Shown one piece after another: positions 44,075-52,382 of a stretch of DNA of 64,000 bases. Made by a program: the position numbers and the translations under genes. The stretch is from Peptoniphilus sp. BV3C26 (GTDB lineage: Bacteria > Bacillota > Clostridia > Tissierellales > Peptoniphilaceae): positions 1 to 64,000 of the forward strand of contig NZ_AWXB01000039.1 of NCBI RefSeq assembly GCF_000478985.1. The letters run 5' to 3'. The stretch's first letter is position 1. The number at the start of each line of letters is the position of its first letter. The notes beneath the pieces were generated by a model. The model was not told where the DNA came from. It made no database searches and saw only the letters and a program-made list of their open reading frames with translations.

Positions 44075-44914
44075 ATGAATGCAATAGAAGTAAAAAATTT
44101 AGAAAAATCCTATGGTGATTTTACTTTATCAGTGGAAAATTTTCTTTTGCCCAGGGGAACTATTATGGGCCTTATAGGAGAAAATGGAGCTGGTAAAACA
44201 ACTTTTATAAAATGTATTTTAAAAATGTTAAATTATAAGGGTCAAATCACAGTTTTAGGAAAAAGTTTAGATAAAAATGTAAAAGAAAAGATGGCGGTTA
44301 TCCTTGATGACTCCTATTTTCCCGATCAAATGACTCCCAATGAAATTGGAAAAGTTTTAAATAAAATCTATAAAAATTATGACCTTAATTATTACTATGA
44401 ACTTTTAGAAAAATTTAAAATTCCAAAAAATAAAAAATTACGTGAATTTTCAAAGGGAATGTTTGTAAAAACAAAAATTGCATCAAGTCTTTCCTCAAGG
44501 CCTGAGCTTTTAATTTTAGATGAACCTACAACGGGACTTGATCCTGTTATTCGCTCTGAAATTTTGGATATTTTTTATAACTTTATTGAAGATGAAAGAC
44601 ATTCAATTTTAATTTCAAGCCACATAACAAGTGACCTTGAAAAAATTGCAGACTATATTACCCTTATTGATAATGGAAAAATAGTATTTAAATCCTCAAT
44701 AATAGACTTAAAAGATAACTATGGTCTTGCCATAATAAAGCCTGATGAATTTGACAAAATAGACAAAAAATACCTGCTTAAATATATTAAAAATAAATAT
44801 AACTACAAGGCCTTAATAAAAAATAAGGTGGAGTTTAAAAATTCCTACCCCAATACAGACGTTGAAAGTTTAAATATAGAAGAATTAATGGTCTTCTTTA
44901 TAAAGGGTGAATAA
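44075..44914 (+). CDS. ABC transporter ATP-binding protein
   Basis: This 279-residue ATPase belongs to an ABC-2-type exporter. Motifs: Walker A LIGENGAGKTTFIKC, signature region LREFSKGMFVKTKIA (FSKGM in place of LSGGQ), Walker B LLILDEPTTGLDP and switch SSHITSDLEKIADY. A C-terminal 70-residue extension follows the core. It starts two bases after the GntR gene and is followed by two permeases. Confidence 0.92.
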   Translation: MNAIEVKNLEKSYGDFTLSVENFLLPRGTIMGLIGENGAGKTTFIKCILKMLNYKGQITVLGKSLDKNVKEKMAVILDDSYFPDQMTPNEIGKVLNKIYKNYDLNYYYELLEKFKIPKNKKLREFSKGMFVKTKIASSLSSRPELLILDEPTTGLDPVIRSEILDIFYNFIEDERHSILISSHITSDLEKIADYITLIDNGKIVFKSSIIDLKDNYGLAIIKPDEFDKIDKKYLLKYIKNKYNYKALIKNKVEFKNSYPNTDVESLNIEELMVFFIKGE

Positions 44915-44915
44915 A

Positions 44916-45512
44916 ATGAAAGCCTATCTCTTAAAAGATTTTTATATTTTTAAAAATTCTTTAAAAGCCTCAATTATGGCAATCCTTATAGGTTGTTTAA
45001 TAATTTATGTATCCTTAAACCAAATGCCAAATGTTTTTTCCTTGGGGCTTAACTTTTTATTTATCTTTATTGTAATGCAATGTTTAAATAACTGGGAAAT
45101 TGATAGAAATTCAAACTTTAAAAATTTGGTTAAAACCTTTCCAGCCCAGTATAAAGCCTATGTAGATGGAAAATTTATTTTTACTTTTATTTTAATACTT
45201 ATATCAGCCATAAGCATATTTGTTTTATTTTTAATATTTAAATTTGAAAACTTTGATTTGTTAATTGTAAATATTTGTTTAGAGATGGTTTTTTTAAGTT
45301 TAATAAATACTTTTCAAATCCTCGATCTAAATCAAAATGTGATTGTAATATTTCCCATGATTTATTTGGCTCTTATATTTTTCCCCTATATTTTGAAAAA
45401 ATTATCAAATTTTTCCATATACTTAGATCCCTTTAAATTATGCTTAATATTTTTAATTTCATGTTTAATCAGTTTATTACTAATGTTTTTTGCAAGGAGA
45501 ATAAAAAAATGA
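44916..45512 (+). CDS. ABC-2-type transporter permease, first
   Basis: This 198-residue hydrophobic protein has about six membrane segments, beginning MKAYLLKDFYIFKNSLKASI. The NWEIDRNSNFKNLVKTFPAQ loop after the second segment is typical of ABC-2 permeases that interact with the ATPase. I use the ATG 44916 (GGTGAATAAA upstream); a GTG at 44907 overlaps the ribosome-binding site. It overlaps the second permease by four bases. Confidence 0.85.
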   Translation: MKAYLLKDFYIFKNSLKASIMAILIGCLIIYVSLNQMPNVFSLGLNFLFIFIVMQCLNNWEIDRNSNFKNLVKTFPAQYKAYVDGKFIFTFILILISAISIFVLFLIFKFENFDLLIVNICLEMVFLSLINTFQILDLNQNVIVIFPMIYLALIFFPYILKKLSNFSIYLDPFKLCLIFLISCLISLLLMFFARRIKK

Positions 45513-46162
45513 CAGGATTATTTTTAAAAGATATATATTTAAGTAACAAAAAAATCAATTTATTTTTGCTATTTCCACTAATCTTTATTTTGTCTTTAGG
45601 CATAACCTATGTAAGCGGTGATTTTATACCTGCCTTTATTGCTTTTATTATCGTTTGTGCCTTTGTAGTAAATATGGCAAGTGAAGCTGAGGTAAAAGAT
45701 AAGACCCTATCTTATGTAAAGACTTTACCTGTAAGCAGTATAAACATAGTCTTTTCAAAATTTTTAGTAAGTGCCTTTTTATTTATAATTTTAAGTTTAT
45801 TAAATTTTTTAGCAGTATTAATCTGCAAAAAAATAGGAAGAATTGATGAAAATACAATTTCATTTTTACTTATAATTAACGGCTTTATTTTTTTAATACT
45901 TATGCTCTACTCCATTTTAAGAATTACCCTTGATTATAATAAAAGTAAATTTCTTTTGATTTTTTTATCTTTTTTCCCAAATTTATTTTTAAAAGCTACA
46001 GACAAATTATTTCCTCATGCCTTAAAAAATATTAAAATGTTTTTTATTAATAAATCTATGATTTTTAACATAAGTATCGGGATTTTTACAACATTTATAA
46101 TACTTTCTCTTGCCATTTTATATGAAAGTAAAAAAGTAAGTCTTAACAAATTTTTACACTAA
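45509..46162 (+). CDS. ABC-2-type transporter permease, second
   Basis: This 217-residue protein begins MTGLFLKDIYLSNKKINLFL and has six hydrophobic segments. The loop EVKDKTLSYVKTLPVSSINI between segments 2 and 3 is the ABC-2 coupling-type loop (LPVSS is typical). AAGGAGAATAAAAAA precedes the ATG, which overlaps the first permease's stop. Together the two permeases and the ATPase probably export an antibiotic-like or lipid-linked compound. Further in-frame codons upstream lie inside the first permease. Confidence 0.87.
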   Translation: MTGLFLKDIYLSNKKINLFLLFPLIFILSLGITYVSGDFIPAFIAFIIVCAFVVNMASEAEVKDKTLSYVKTLPVSSINIVFSKFLVSAFLFIILSLLNFLAVLICKKIGRIDENTISFLLIINGFIFLILMLYSILRITLDYNKSKFLLIFLSFFPNLFLKATDKLFPHALKNIKMFFINKSMIFNISIGIFTTFIILSLAILYESKKVSLNKFLH

Positions 46163-46174
46163 TTAAAAAAATAC

Positions 46175-46203
46175 TTGATTAAATTTATTTAAAAAGCTAT
46201 AAT
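46175..46203 (+). promoter_or_regulatory. Promoter of the tRNA-Pro genes
   Basis: TTGATT (46175-46180), 17-base spacer, TATAAT (46198-46203), 14 bases before the first tRNA. The HAD, vanZ and tmRNA genes downstream may share this transcript. Confidence 0.8.
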
Positions 46204-46216
46204 ATACAAGTGACGT

Positions 46217-46293
46217 CGGGGTGTAGCGCAGTTTGGTAGCGCACATGGTTTGGGACCATGGGGTCGAAGGTTCGAATCCTTTCACCCCGACCA
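46217..46293 (+). tRNA. tRNA-Pro (anticodon UGG)
   Basis: 77 nt with encoded CCA. Acceptor CGGGGTG / CACCCCG, D-arm GCGCAGTTTGGTAGCGC, anticodon arm CATGG-TTTGGGA-CCATG (anticodon TGG), T-arm with GGTTCGAATCC. Confidence 0.97.
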
Positions 46294-46311
46294 CTTTTAT
46301 ATGCTTTATTG

Positions 46312-46388
46312 CGGGGTGTAGCGCAGCTTGGTAGCGCGCATGGTTCGGGACCATGAGGCCGGAGGTTCAAATCCTCTCACTCCGACCA
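46312..46388 (+). tRNA. tRNA-Pro (anticodon CGG)
   Basis: 77 nt with encoded CCA. Acceptor CGGGGTG / CACTCCG (one G-U pair), anticodon arm CATGG-TTCGGGA-CCATG (anticodon CGG), T-arm with GGTTCAAATCC. It closely resembles its neighbour and is probably an old duplicate. CGG decodes CCG, a rare codon in such AT-rich genes. Confidence 0.96.
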
Positions 46389-46435
46389 CCAAACTTGCAC
46401 AGTCAAGTTTTTTTTTGTATGTGAGGTGATTTTTT

Positions 46436-47071
46436 ATTAAAGCTGTAATTTTTGATTTAGACGGCACTCTTGCAGATTCTATGAAAATGTGGAGAGCCTT
46501 GGGTTATGATTATTTAAAAAGTAATAATATAATTTTACAAGAAAAAGATGCTCAAGAAATGACTACTATGAGTTTAAAAATGAGCAGCACTTTTATTAAA
46601 GAAAGATTCAAATTAGAAAAAAGTTCTGAGACTATTTATGATGAGATGAAAGATATAGCAAGAAATTTTTATAAAAATGATTGCCTTTTAAAAATTGGTG
46701 CAAGAGAGATCCTTCAAGATTTTAAAAACATGAATTATAAAATGCTTTTAGGTACTGGAACTCCTCATGAATTTCTTGAACCCTTTTTAGAAAGAGAAGA
46801 TTTATATAAATATTTTTCAGATATAATTACCTGTGATGGAATTGGAATTAAAAAAGACAATCCCAACTTTTTTCTTTTTTGTTCAGAAAAGCTTAATTCC
46901 AATCCAAAAGATGTTACTTTAATAGATGATGCCTTTTTTGCTCTTAAAGCTGCTAAGACTTTGGGCATGAAAACAATAGGTGTGTATGATGAAGTCAATA
47001 AAAATGTCCTTGATATTTTAAAAAGTGTAAGCGATCAATTTGTTTACAATTTAAGTGATATAAAACTATGA
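46436..47071 (+). CDS. HAD-family hydrolase, apparent ATT start
   Basis: The 211-residue protein has the HAD nucleophile motif VIFDLDGTLADS, a helical cap (DAQEMTTMSLKMSSTFIKER), motif II LLGTGTPHEF, and motifs III/IV with GIGIKKDNPNFF and VTLIDDAFFALKAAKTLGMK. It looks like a phosphoglycolate phosphatase / beta-phosphoglucomutase-type enzyme; the substrate is unknown. The motif begins upstream of the first ATG (46481), so the real start must be earlier; after the in-frame TGA the only sensible codon is ATT at 46436, seven bases after GAGGTG. An ATT start or a lost ATG by mutation or sequencing error are the alternatives. It overlaps vanZ by four bases. Confidence 0.8.
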   Translation: MKAVIFDLDGTLADSMKMWRALGYDYLKSNNIILQEKDAQEMTTMSLKMSSTFIKERFKLEKSSETIYDEMKDIARNFYKNDCLLKIGAREILQDFKNMNYKMLLGTGTPHEFLEPFLEREDLYKYFSDIITCDGIGIKKDNPNFFLFCSEKLNSNPKDVTLIDDAFFALKAAKTLGMKTIGVYDEVNKNVLDILKSVSDQFVYNLSDIKL

Positions 47072-47667
47072 AACTTATTTTATTTTTTGCCATAAGAGGT
47101 GTCATTGCCTTTGTAATAGGCTTTTTACTTGCCAGTATCATGAGGACTTATTTCTTTAATGATTTGAAAAAAAAATCTTCAAAAAAAAGAGAAATTTTAA
47201 TTTCCTGTCTCGTTGGATATATCCTTATGCTTTGTATTTTTATGTTTATGCCCAACTATTTAATAAGTAGGGGCGGAATAGATTTAAGTGCACAAAATTT
47301 TGATTTTGTTGGAAATTTTAAGGATAGGGCAGGCTCAGGTTATTGGGGAGTAAATATTTTTCCCTTTAGAACTATAAGATCCTATTTAAAATATTCAGGG
47401 TTTTTCCATTCTTTTTTAAACATTGTGGGAAATATTTTAATATTTGTTCCCTTTGGATTTTTTATTTCCACCCTATACAAAAGATTTCAAAACTTTTTAA
47501 AAGCCACTAGTGTTTTTGTTTTAATAAGTCTTTTTATAGAATTCATACAATTTTTTGTTGGACGCAGTGTTGACATAGATGATATGATATTAAACACCCT
47601 TGGAGGAATAATTGGGTATATAATATATAGATTAAATGAAAAAAATTTAAAAAAATTATCTCGTTAG
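47068..47667 (+). CDS. VanZ-family membrane protein
   Basis: This 199-residue protein has about five membrane helices and the VanZ core NILIFVPFGFFISTLYKRF, then LFIEFIQFFVGRSVDIDDMI and LNTLGGIIGYIIYRL. VanZ proteins are linked to low-level teicoplanin resistance in some species and to lipid-linked polymer processing in others; function here is unknown. It is translationally coupled to the HAD gene (ATGA-type overlap). Its TAG stop (47665-47667) abuts the tmRNA 5' end. Confidence 0.88.
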   Translation: MKLILFFAIRGVIAFVIGFLLASIMRTYFFNDLKKKSSKKREILISCLVGYILMLCIFMFMPNYLISRGGIDLSAQNFDFVGNFKDRAGSGYWGVNIFPFRTIRSYLKYSGFFHSFLNIVGNILIFVPFGFFISTLYKRFQNFLKATSVFVLISLFIEFIQFFVGRSVDIDDMILNTLGGIIGYIIYRLNEKNLKKLSR

Positions 47668-48010
47668 GGGGCGAAATTGGCTTCGACAGGGATAGTGAAC
47701 TTTTAGTAGCGAGCAGTTGTGAGGAACAACTTTAAAAGTCTCAAAACAAATAAACGACAATAATAATAGTTTAGCTTACGCAGCTTAATAGCGTCATCTG
47801 AACCTTGAGGCCCACGTCAAGGGGAAGGTGTCAAAACCTGTGGGAAACAAAGCTTGGCAAGACTTCATAGCCAAGGGGGTAATTATGAGGTTATAGTTTA
47901 AATTGTTTGTCTTTAGAAAATTTAAACAGAATATTAAATAAAGACTGCGCTCGGAGAAATTATTAGGAATCTATTTTTGGACGCGGGTTCAACTCCCGCC
48001 GCTTCCACCA
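47667..48010 (+). ncRNA. ssrA: tmRNA (ssrA)
   Basis: 344 nt. The tRNA-like ends pair GGGGGCG (47667-47673) with CGCTTCC (48000-48006), followed by ACCA. GGCTTCGACAGG near the 5' end and GGGTTCAACTCCCG near the 3' end are the expected conserved parts. The tag reading frame runs NDNNNSLAYAA to the TAA at 47786-47788; the resume codon appears to be AAC or ATA near 47750-47755 rather than the usual GCA. The 5' end shares its first G with the vanZ stop codon. A candidate TATAAT at 47619-47624 lies in vanZ, but no good -35 is seen, so processing of a vanZ-ssrA transcript by RNase P is likely. Confidence 0.95.
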
Positions 48011-48042
48011 TACATAAAATGCTTATTTTTTGATTTTTAATA

Positions 48043-48084
48043 AAAAAAGGTTGGTTAGAATTTTATTTCTAATCAACCTTTTTT
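48043..48084. terminator. Bidirectional terminator between tmRNA and aspA
   Basis: 18-bp stem 48043-48060 / 48067-48084 with one G-U pair and a 6-base loop, A/T runs on both flanks. It serves tmRNA (plus) and aspA (minus). Confidence 0.9.
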
Positions 48085-48099
48085 AATGCTCCTATTATT

Positions 48100-49524
48100 T
48101 TATTTTTGATTTTTTTGTTTTATTAAATATTCTGCAGCTATTCCCGGTCTTGTCATTGCAGAAGGATCCAAAATTTCATTTATTTCTTCTTCTGTTAAAA
48201 GTTTATCCCTAAGTATTAAAGTTCTTAAAGGCACTCCTGTCTTAAGTGATTCTTTAGCTATATCGGCACTTTTTTGATATCCAATGTGAGGAACAAAAGC
48301 AGTAACTGTTCCAACACTTGTTTCAATATCATGTTTAAGTTGAGCTTCATTTGGAAGTATTCCTACTATACAATTATCTACAAGAGTTGCAACTGCATGA
48401 GTCATATATTCTATAGATTCATAAAGAGAATAGAAAAGTACAGGTTCAAATGCATTAAGCTCAAGTTGTCCACCTTCTGCACACATGGAAATTGTTAAAT
48501 CATTTCCTATAACTTTAAAGGCAACTTGATTTACTACTTCTGGAATTACAGGATTTACTTTTCCTGGCATAATTGATGATCCATTTTGCTTTGCAGGTAA
48601 AATTATATCTGCAATCATAGTCTTAGGACCTGAACCCATAAGTCTTAAGTCGTTACAAATTTTTGATAAATTTACAGCACAAGTTTTAAAGGCTGAAGAT
48701 ACTTCAACTAAACCATCAAGGTTGTTTGTGCCATCTATTAAATCTTCTGCTTGAACAAGATCATAACCTGTTAATTTTGAAATTTCAGGAACTATCATAT
48801 CAAAATAATTCTTATCTACATTTATTCCTGTTCCTATGGCAGTTCCGCCCATATTTAAAACTTTTATGGCTTTTGATGCATTTCTTATTCTTCTGCAATC
48901 CCTACTTATTACAGATGCATAAGCCTTAAATTCTTGACCTAGGGTCATGGGAACAGCATCTTGTAATTGTGTTCTTCCCATTTTTAAAATGCTTTGAAAT
49001 TCTTCAGCCTTATCTTCAAGGGCTTCAAAAAGTCTGTCAAGTTCTTTTAAACTTTCTTCGATTAAATCCAAAGCTCCAAGTTTTCCTGCAGAAGGATAAA
49101 CATCATTTGTAGATTGACCCATATTTACATGGTCGTTAGGATGGACAAATTCATATGTACCTCTTTTTCCGCCCATATATTCATTTGCTATATTTGCAAT
49201 AACTTCATTTGCATTCATATTTGCAGATGTTCCTGCTCCCCCTTGTATGGGATCTGTTAAAAATTCTTTTAAATATTTTCCTGAAAGTATTTCATCACAA
49301 GCAAACTTTATAGCATCAGCTTTTTCTTTTGGTAAGATGCCAACTTTTTCATTAGTTATGGCGCAAGCTTTTTTTATTATTGCCAAATTTTTTACCATCT
49401 TAGGATGAAGATGTCTTCCTGTAATTGAAAAGTTTTCAAAAGCTCTTAAGGATTGTACACCGTAATAAGCTTCTGAGGGTACTTGTTTTTCTCCAACTGA
49501 ATCTCTTTCAATTCTATATTTCAT
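48100..49524 (-). CDS. aspA: Aspartate ammonia-lyase
   Basis: AspA deaminates L-aspartate to fumarate and ammonia. The 474-residue protein has the family start YRIERDSVGEKQVPSEAYYG, VHPNDHVNMGQSTNDVYPSA, the signature GSSIMPGKVNPVIPE, and QGGAGTSANMNANEVIANIA. The absence of an FumC-specific feature and the overall N-terminus favour aspartase over fumarase. The ATG 49524 follows AGGTGAATATT; an in-frame ATG ten codons upstream lacks a binding site. Monocistronic. Confidence 0.92.
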   Translation of the reverse strand: MKYRIERDSVGEKQVPSEAYYGVQSLRAFENFSITGRHLHPKMVKNLAIIKKACAITNEKVGILPKEKADAIKFACDEILSGKYLKEFLTDPIQGGAGTSANMNANEVIANIANEYMGGKRGTYEFVHPNDHVNMGQSTNDVYPSAGKLGALDLIEESLKELDRLFEALEDKAEEFQSILKMGRTQLQDAVPMTLGQEFKAYASVISRDCRRIRNASKAIKVLNMGGTAIGTGINVDKNYFDMIVPEISKLTGYDLVQAEDLIDGTNNLDGLVEVSSAFKTCAVNLSKICNDLRLMGSGPKTMIADIILPAKQNGSSIMPGKVNPVIPEVVNQVAFKVIGNDLTISMCAEGGQLELNAFEPVLFYSLYESIEYMTHAVATLVDNCIVGILPNEAQLKHDIETSVGTVTAFVPHIGYQKSADIAKESLKTGVPLRTLILRDKLLTEEEINEILDPSAMTRPGIAAEYLIKQKNQK

Positions 49525-49669
49525 AATATTCACCTCTTTTTTATTATACATCAATTTTTAAAATCTTTATTAAAAGCTTTAGAAATTATGATTGTTAAGA
49601 AATTATTAAAGTTTGTCTCTTTAAGTTTACTAATATTTTTTATGTATTAAAATGAAGGTGGAGGTAAAA

Positions 49670-50940
49670 ATGAAAATTTTAATTACTACAGATTTATATT
49701 CTCCAACTATAAATGGAGTTGTAACTTCTGTTTTAAACCTTAAAGAAGAACTTGAAAAGATGGGAAATGAAGTGAGAGTTTTAACTCTTTCAAATAAACC
49801 CTATTCCTATTATAAAAATGGGGTTTATTATATAAAAAGTTTTCCCCTAAAAATATATCCTGGCGTAAGAGCAACTGTTTCTTTTAGAGATCCGGTTATA
49901 AAATCTGCAATAAATTTTAAGCCTGATCTTATTCATACTCAATGTGAATTTTCAACTCTTATAATTGCAAAAATAATTGCAAAAAAAATTACGCTGTCCT
50001 ATTGTTCACACTTATCACACCATGTATGAATACTATGTAAAATATCTTACTAAATATGACAGACCTTTAAAAAAAGCTTTAAAATCAATTATGCACAGAC
50101 TCTTAGAAAAATGCGATGTTTTAATTGCCCCTACTGATAAAGTTAAAAATTCTTTAAGATCTTACGGTCTTAAAAATAAAATAGCCGTCATCCCCACAGG
50201 TATAGATTTGTCTGTTCATAAAAAATCTTTTGATGAGGATGATATAAAAAAATCTTAAAAAAAGTTTGGGAATTGACCTTCATAAAAAAGTTTTATTATT
50301 TTTAGGTAGAATTGCCCAGGAAAAAAATCTTCTTGAAATTGTTTATAATTTTAAATATTTAATAAAAGAAGATGACTCCTATATCCTTTTAATTGCAGGA
50401 GATGGTCCCTACAAAAAAGAACTAGAAAATATAGTTTCCGAATTTAATTTAGAAAATAGAGTATTTTTTACAGGCATGATAAAACCAAGTGATACTTATA
50501 AATATTATAGGCTTTCGGATGTTTTTATTTCAGCATCAAATTCCGAAACTCAAGGTCTTACTTATATTGAAGCTATGGTTAATGGTCTTCCTGAAGTTGT
50601 TAAATATGATGATTGTCTTAAGGGACTTCTTGAAGAAGGAAAAAACGGATTTTATTTTTCCAATGCGGAAGAATTTAAAAAGGGCATAAAAAAAATTTTT
50701 GCAAATAGGGAAACTTATATGAATATGAAAAAAAATGCTTTAACAAGTGGCAATAAATATTCAAAGGAAGAGTTTGCAAAATCTGTTTTTGAAGTTTATA
50801 AGTCTGCTATAAAAAATTATAAATTTCCTAAAAAATATTCAACCACTATGCTTAGAAAAATAAAAATCGGCGGTAAAAGACAATTTAGAAAATTAAAAAA
50901 AATTCCCCTCCCCCTTTTAGAAAAGTTGAAGCTTGATTAG
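49670..50940 (+). pseudogene. Family-4 glycosyltransferase, two frameshifts
   Basis: Three consecutive reading frames make one GT4 enzyme. N-terminal: MKILITTDLYSPTINGVVTS, DLIHTQCEFSTLII. Middle (frame changed at the A8 run 49981-49988): RCPIVHTYHTMYEYYVKYLT, IAVIPTGIDL. C-terminal (frame changed at A7 run 50246-50252 or nearby): VLLFLGRIAQEKNLLEIVYN, LLIAGDGPYKKEL, ISASNSETQGLTYIEAM. Removing one A from each run gives a protein of about 420 residues. Similar enzymes glucosylate diacylglycerol to make membrane glycolipids; the substrate here is unconfirmed. GGTGGAGGTAAAA precedes the ATG 49670. The gene is disrupted unless the sequence is in error. Confidence 0.87.
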
Positions 50941-50941
50941 A

Positions 50942-50970
50942 TTGACAAAGTTTTAAAAGTAATCTATAGT
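50942..50970 (+). promoter_or_regulatory. Promoter of the tyrS T-box leader
   Basis: TTGACA (50942-50947), 17-base spacer, TATAGT (50965-50970). It starts 2 bases after the glycosyltransferase stop. Confidence 0.85.
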
Positions 50971-50976
50971 TAATAA

Positions 50977-51131
50977 TTAACAGATATAAAAATTAATAGA
51001 AGTCCATGAAGATGTCCAGTAGAGAAATCGAATTACACCATCTGAGACTTCAAGAGCTGTACTTATACAGAATAAAGCCCAAGTGAATGGTGGTACCACG
51101 AATGCGTCCATTTCGCCAGGGCTTTTTTTAT
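50977..51131 (+). ncRNA. Tyrosine T-box leader
   Basis: The conserved T-box core AATGGTGGTACCACG is at 51086-51100 and is followed by the terminator half ending GGGCTTTTTTTA near 51130. AAAGCCC (around 51074-51080) is the competing arm. The specifier codon is probably TAC (51034-51036) in the GAATTACACC context, agreeing with the downstream tyrS. Uncharged tRNA-Tyr should prevent termination. The leader is shorter than many T-boxes (about 155 nt). Confidence 0.92.
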
Positions 51132-51146
51132 TATTTTGGAGGTAAT

Positions 51147-52373
51147 ATGAAAAACGTAATTGATATTTTGGAAGAAAGAGGTTTTATAGACCAAATAACT
51201 TATGAAGATGAACTTAGAGAACTTTTAGAAAAGGAAAAAATTCCTTTTTATATAGGTTTTGATGCAACTGCCGATTCTTTAACTTTAGGACACTTTTTAC
51301 AAATAAGAGTTATGCAACATATGCAAAGGGCTGGCCATATTCCTATAGCTCTTTTAGGTGGAGGTACTACTTTTATAGGAGACCCCTCCGGCAAAAATGA
51401 TATGAGAAAGTTAATGTCAAAGGATTTTATTGAACACAATGTATCTTGTTTTAAAAATCAAATTTCTAAATTTTTAAATTTTTCAGATGGCAAGGGTCAT
51501 TTTGAAAACAACGGCGATTGGCTTTTAAATTTAAACTTTTTACAATTTATGAGAGAAATCGGAGTTCATTTTAGTGTAAACAGGATGCTTACCTTTGATT
51601 GCTATAAGAACAGAATGGAAAAGGGACTTACTTTTTTTGAGTTCGGCTATATGCTTATGCAATCCTATGACTATTTAGTTCTTTATAGAAAATACGGCTG
51701 CAAACTTGAGCTTGGAGGATCAGATCAATGGTCTAATATGCTTGGTGGTTATGAACTTGTAAGAAAAATTGAAAAAGATAATGTTTACTGCATGACTTTT
51801 AAACTTCTTACAACTGCTTCTGGACAAAAAATGGGAAAAAGTGAAAAAGGTGCTATTTGGCTTGATGAAAATAAAACTTCTGCCTACGAACTTTTCCAAT
51901 ATTTAAGAAATTGTGATGATAGAGATGTTATAAAATTTATGAAATTATTGACTATGCTTTCTATGGAAGAAATTGCAGAGTATGAAAAACTTGAAGGAGC
52001 TGACTTAAATAAGGCTAAAGAAGTCCTTGCTTATGAAATAGTTAAAGATATTCATGGAGAGAAAAAAGCAAAAGAAGCTCTTGATGCATCTCATGCTCTT
52101 TTTAAAGACGGTCTGGATTCCGATGATATCCCTTCAAGTGAAATGAATAAAAAAGATTTTGAAGAAGGCTACCCTTTAGTTGACCTTATGAAAAATTTAA
52201 ACCTTGTTAAATCTAATAGTGAAGCCAGAAGATTAATTGAACAAGGTGGAGTTTCCATTGAGGGAGAAAAGGTTGAAGATAGGGATAAGGTTGTTACTTT
52301 AGAAGATTTTGTAGAAGATAAAATTTTAATTAAAAAGGGTAAAAAAGTTTACCATAAGGTAACTTTAAAATAG
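51147..52373 (+). CDS. tyrS: Tyrosine--tRNA ligase
   Basis: This 408-residue class I synthetase has the HIGH-like motif ADSLTLGHFLQIRVMQHMQ, GGSDQWSNMLGG, and the KMSKS-like KMGKSEKGAIWLDE, with a C-terminal S4-like RNA-binding domain (KSNSEARRLIEQGGVSIEGE). The start ATG 51147 follows TTTGGAGGTAAT; an in-frame start in the T-box leader is rejected. Expression is controlled by the T-box. Confidence 0.96.
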   Translation: MKNVIDILEERGFIDQITYEDELRELLEKEKIPFYIGFDATADSLTLGHFLQIRVMQHMQRAGHIPIALLGGGTTFIGDPSGKNDMRKLMSKDFIEHNVSCFKNQISKFLNFSDGKGHFENNGDWLLNLNFLQFMREIGVHFSVNRMLTFDCYKNRMEKGLTFFEFGYMLMQSYDYLVLYRKYGCKLELGGSDQWSNMLGGYELVRKIEKDNVYCMTFKLLTTASGQKMGKSEKGAIWLDENKTSAYELFQYLRNCDDRDVIKFMKLLTMLSMEEIAEYEKLEGADLNKAKEVLAYEIVKDIHGEKKAKEALDASHALFKDGLDSDDIPSSEMNKKDFEEGYPLVDLMKNLNLVKSNSEARRLIEQGGVSIEGEKVEDRDKVVTLEDFVEDKILIKKGKKVYHKVTLK

Positions 52374-52382
52374 GTTTTAAAA

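Noticed and set aside
46163-46354. A minus-strand open frame across the tRNA region
   Set aside because: It reads through the two tRNA-Pro genes, whose structures are clear; the protein-like text is a known artefact of translated tRNA.
46217-46388. tRNA-Pro genes as an integration site of a genomic island
   Set aside because: No integrase or partial tRNA repeat lies nearby; the genes that follow are ordinary (HAD, vanZ, tmRNA).
51087-51146. Upstream start for tyrS
   Set aside because: These codons lie in the T-box and its terminator. The ATG at 51147 has a good ribosome-binding site.
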